Assembly: GCA_945878525.1 (NCBI GenBank)
Contig: CAMCTU010000001.1
Location: forward strand, 1-64,000
Reading direction: 5' to 3'
Source of the DNA: Sphingobacterium thalpophilum
GTDB lineage: Bacteria; Bacteroidota; Bacteroidia; Sphingobacteriales; Sphingobacteriaceae
DNA length: 64,000 nucleotides
Shown here one piece after another: positions 61,976-64,000 of the stretch. The position numbers were made by a program, and so were the translations under genes. How positions within the stretch are numbered: position 1 is the first letter of the stretch; each line of letters begins with the position of its first letter. Below the pieces are notes generated by a model, which saw only the letters and a program-made list of their open reading frames with translations, did no database searches and was not told the origin of the DNA.

Positions 61976-63376
61976 ATGAGAATTATCTTAAGATCCGTAT
62001 GTACTTTTCTTTTTTGTTTCAGCATTTTTTTATTTAATAATAACCTTGGTGTTCTTGCATCAGATTTATATCCAAATACTGTTCAGGGTCAATTGAAACT
62101 TGCAGCATTTGATGTAGATGCAACTCCACCGGTTGGCAGCAGTTTAACATATGATCCGATGATCAATAGCTGGGATTTGGGTTTGAGGGCAAAAGGTATT
62201 GTGATCTTAGGTGCCGGCGAACCAATTGTAATGTGCTCAGTAGATTGGATTGGTATTGCAAATGATAGTCAGGATGAATTTAAACGCATCATGGCTGAAG
62301 CGGCAGGTACTATTCCTTCGAGAGTGGTAGTACATGCTATTCACCAGCATGATGCACCGACTTCTGATTTTGGTGCAGAGAATATGCTCAAAACAGCTGG
62401 TTTAAGTACACTGGCATTTGATGGGAGCTATGCAAGAGATTTGATTCAACGTATTGGGCAGGCTATTCGTAAATCGATTACTAACGCTGTACCTTTTACA
62501 CATATTGGAACCGGTCAGGCTGAGGTTTATAAGGTAGCCTCAAATCGCAGGATTCTTGGTCCAGATGGAAAAGTTAAGTATACCCGAACCTCAGCAACAA
62601 AAGACTCTGTTATTCGAGCAGCTCCTGAAGGACTAATTGACCCAATGGTTTCTCTGATCAGCTTTTGGAATAATGACAAACCATTGGCAGTACTTAGTTA
62701 TTATGCGTCTCATCCACAAAGTTATTACCGCACTGGTATTTCCAATCCGGATTTCCCCGGGATTGCGCGATTTATGCGTCAGCTGGCAGTTCCTGAAGCT
62801 TTGCACATTCACTTTAATGGGGCCGGAGGTAATTTAACAGCCGGAAAATATAATGACGGTGCTAAAGAAAACAGGCTGATCCTAGCAGAGCGACTGGCGG
62901 ACGGAATGAAGCGCGCCTGGGATAATACCAAACGTGTTCCGGTAAGTCCGGCTTCTGTGAAATGGAGTGTTGAACCTATAACCTTAAAGCCAGCGGAAGG
63001 TATACATAACCTCGAAGCAGCGATGAAAACTCAGACTTCTGTATTTTTATCTAACAATCTATCCAAGCTAGTCTGGTTAAAACGCTTGGAAGCAGGTAAA
63101 AAGATTGATATTTCTTTGCTTAGTATCGGAAATACACGAATTCTGCATCTTCCGGGTGAGCCTTTTGTGGAGTATCAACTTGCTGCAAAAGCCGCGCGGC
63201 CGGATCTGTTCCTGGCTGTTGCTGGATATGGCGACTATGCTGTTGGTTATATTGGCACTGCCATAGCTTATTCGCAGGGAGGTTATGAAACCGGTCAGGC
63301 TTCTGGGGTAACTGCCGAGGCTGAAGGAGTCTTAATGAAAGCAATAAATAAACTGTTAACTGGAAAATCCAAATAA
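61976..63376 (+). CDS. Neutral/alkaline ceramidase-like secreted protein
   Basis: 466 aa with signal peptide (SIFLFNNNLGVLAS). Ceramidase-domain landmarks are recognisable but divergent: LAAFDVDATPPVGSS, VHAIHQHDAPTSDFG (zinc HxH in place of SSHTH), SYYASHPQSYYRTGI, HFNGAGGNLTAGKY. The N-terminal TPP region and a CYACHP-like YASHP are conserved with its paralogue at 38820. Lies 113 bp after the LacI gene; may share its promoter. Confidence 0.82.
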   Translation: MRIILRSVCTFLFCFSIFLFNNNLGVLASDLYPNTVQGQLKLAAFDVDATPPVGSSLTYDPMINSWDLGLRAKGIVILGAGEPIVMCSVDWIGIANDSQDEFKRIMAEAAGTIPSRVVVHAIHQHDAPTSDFGAENMLKTAGLSTLAFDGSYARDLIQRIGQAIRKSITNAVPFTHIGTGQAEVYKVASNRRILGPDGKVKYTRTSATKDSVIRAAPEGLIDPMVSLISFWNNDKPLAVLSYYASHPQSYYRTGISNPDFPGIARFMRQLAVPEALHIHFNGAGGNLTAGKYNDGAKENRLILAERLADGMKRAWDNTKRVPVSPASVKWSVEPITLKPAEGIHNLEAAMKTQTSVFLSNNLSKLVWLKRLEAGKKIDISLLSIGNTRILHLPGEPFVEYQLAAKAARPDLFLAVAGYGDYAVGYIGTAIAYSQGGYETGQASGVTAEAEGVLMKAINKLLTGKSK

Positions 63377-63419
63377 GTTCTGATACTTTTTGTTTTATTG
63401 TCTAATTTGTAAATAATTT

Positions 63420-63433
63420 CGGTAACGTACACG
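63420..63433. promoter_or_regulatory. LacI-type operator, site 8
   Basis: CGGTAACGTACACG, 105 bp before the ATG at 63538. A Bacteroidota -7-like CTAATTTG lies just upstream, so the site would cover the start region. Confidence 0.7.
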
Positions 63434-63537
63434 CATATTTTTATCTTAGAATATATTTTTTAACTCAATAGCTGTTTTGAGTTGAAGAATGGATCTGAAT
63501 TTACATTCATCCCAGAAATCTGGATAAACATAACTTA

Positions 63538-64000
63538 ATGAAATTTAATGACCTAAATAGACGTGATTTTATTACTGCAGTTACTGCAACTACCGTTTCA
63601 ACTGCTTTTTCCAATGTGATTCCTGCGTTTGGAAATAGCTCGCAAAACGGGAAACTAGCGATACATGGTGGTACACCGGTAAGAGTAAAGGTTTGGCCTA
63701 AATGGCCTGCAATGATAGCAGATGAGAAACTAATTGACTCAGTTGTTAAAACAACCAAAAGCGGTATCTGGAGCCGCATTCAATCGCCAACAGGAACCGT
63801 AGCAACATTTGAGAAGGAATATGCCCGTTTAATGGGTACGCAACTTTGTATTGGAACAGGATCTGGAACTCAGGCACTCGCAACTTCCGTTGAGGCCCTG
63901 GATTTTGGACCCGGTGATGAGATCATTACTTCACCATATAGTGATTTCGGGACTGTTTCTGCTATTTTAACGAGCCGAGCCTTACCAGTATTGGTAGATC
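63538..64000 (+). CDS. Tat-exported DegT/DnrJ/EryC1/StrS aminotransferase, truncated by the window end
   Basis: The first 154 codons are open to the end of the window. Tat-type start MKFNDLNRRDFITAVTATTV, then GKLAIHGGTPVRVKVWPKWP, TTKSGIWSRI, FEKEYARLMGTQ, CIGTGSGTQALATSVEAL (PLP phosphate loop) and the start of the PYSDFGTVSA region. It is the second exported aminotransferase of the island; the core order matches the copy at 26193, including the GIW-R segment. Operator site 8 precedes it. The Schiff-base Lys lies beyond the window. Confidence 0.9.
   Translation, partial: MKFNDLNRRDFITAVTATTVSTAFSNVIPAFGNSSQNGKLAIHGGTPVRVKVWPKWPAMIADEKLIDSVVKTTKSGIWSRIQSPTGTVATFEKEYARLMGTQLCIGTGSGTQALATSVEALDFGPGDEIITSPYSDFGTVSAILTSRALPVLVD

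Overview
The window looks like a piece of chromosome from a Bacteroidota bacterium, most likely Sphingobacteriaceae (Pedobacter/Mucilaginibacter-like). The evidence is its low GC content, the SusC/SusD pair, an Oar-type TonB receptor, an S46 dipeptidyl-peptidase, a type III glutamine synthetase, the near absence of Shine-Dalgarno sequences, and several GTG/TTG starts. The genus is inferred by eye and is not proven.

Left part, about 1-18.8 kb, is ordinary core genome: lpdA (-), an Oar-like outer-membrane receptor (+), an S46 dipeptidyl-peptidase (+), purM (-), glnN (-), then a small + strand run (VOC protein, trmN6, YfcE-like phosphoesterase, fbp), rnhA (-), a copper P-type ATPase (-), tRNA-His(GTG), and an ECF sigma/RskA-type anti-sigma pair (-). 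Several clear intrinsic terminators separate these units. Between 18.9 and 19.2 kb lies the broken remnant of a fasciclin-domain gene, just before the accessory region begins.

Right part, about 19.2-64 kb (it continues past the window), is a large accessory catabolic island. It encodes two heparinase II/III-like lyases, a SusC/SusD/DUF5017 outer-membrane uptake set, two tandem alpha/beta hydrolases, three amidohydrolases, two neutral-ceramidase-like proteins, a DUF1080 (3-keto-disaccharide hydrolase-type) protein, a lipoprotein-like Gfo/Idh/MocA oxidoreductase, an SDR-type epimerase, a DHDPS-family aldolase, an enolase-superfamily enzyme, two soluble beta-propeller dehydrogenase-like proteins, a cupredoxin, a HiPIP, a triple RidA protein, an M14 carboxypeptidase, MurQ, a cysteine hydrolase, a kelch protein, two DegT-type aminotransferases and a LacI-family regulator.

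Two things tie the island together. First, eight copies of a 14-bp near-palindrome (consensus CGGGTACGTAMACG) lie in the upstream regions of most of its transcription units, including the LacI gene itself. I saw none in the core part. I infer that this is the operator of the LacI-type protein encoded at 60.8 kb. Second, at least seven of the enzymes, including PLP aminotransferases and an enolase-superfamily member, start with twin-arginine (Tat) signals, and most of the rest have Sec signals or lipoboxes. Much of the pathway therefore appears to run in the periplasm, with a cupredoxin and a HiPIP as plausible electron carriers for the propeller-type dehydrogenases. No inner-membrane sugar permease is visible. 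The substrate cannot be read from the sequence; lyases plus MurQ suggest an acidic or lactyl-ether-bearing glycan, but that is inference.
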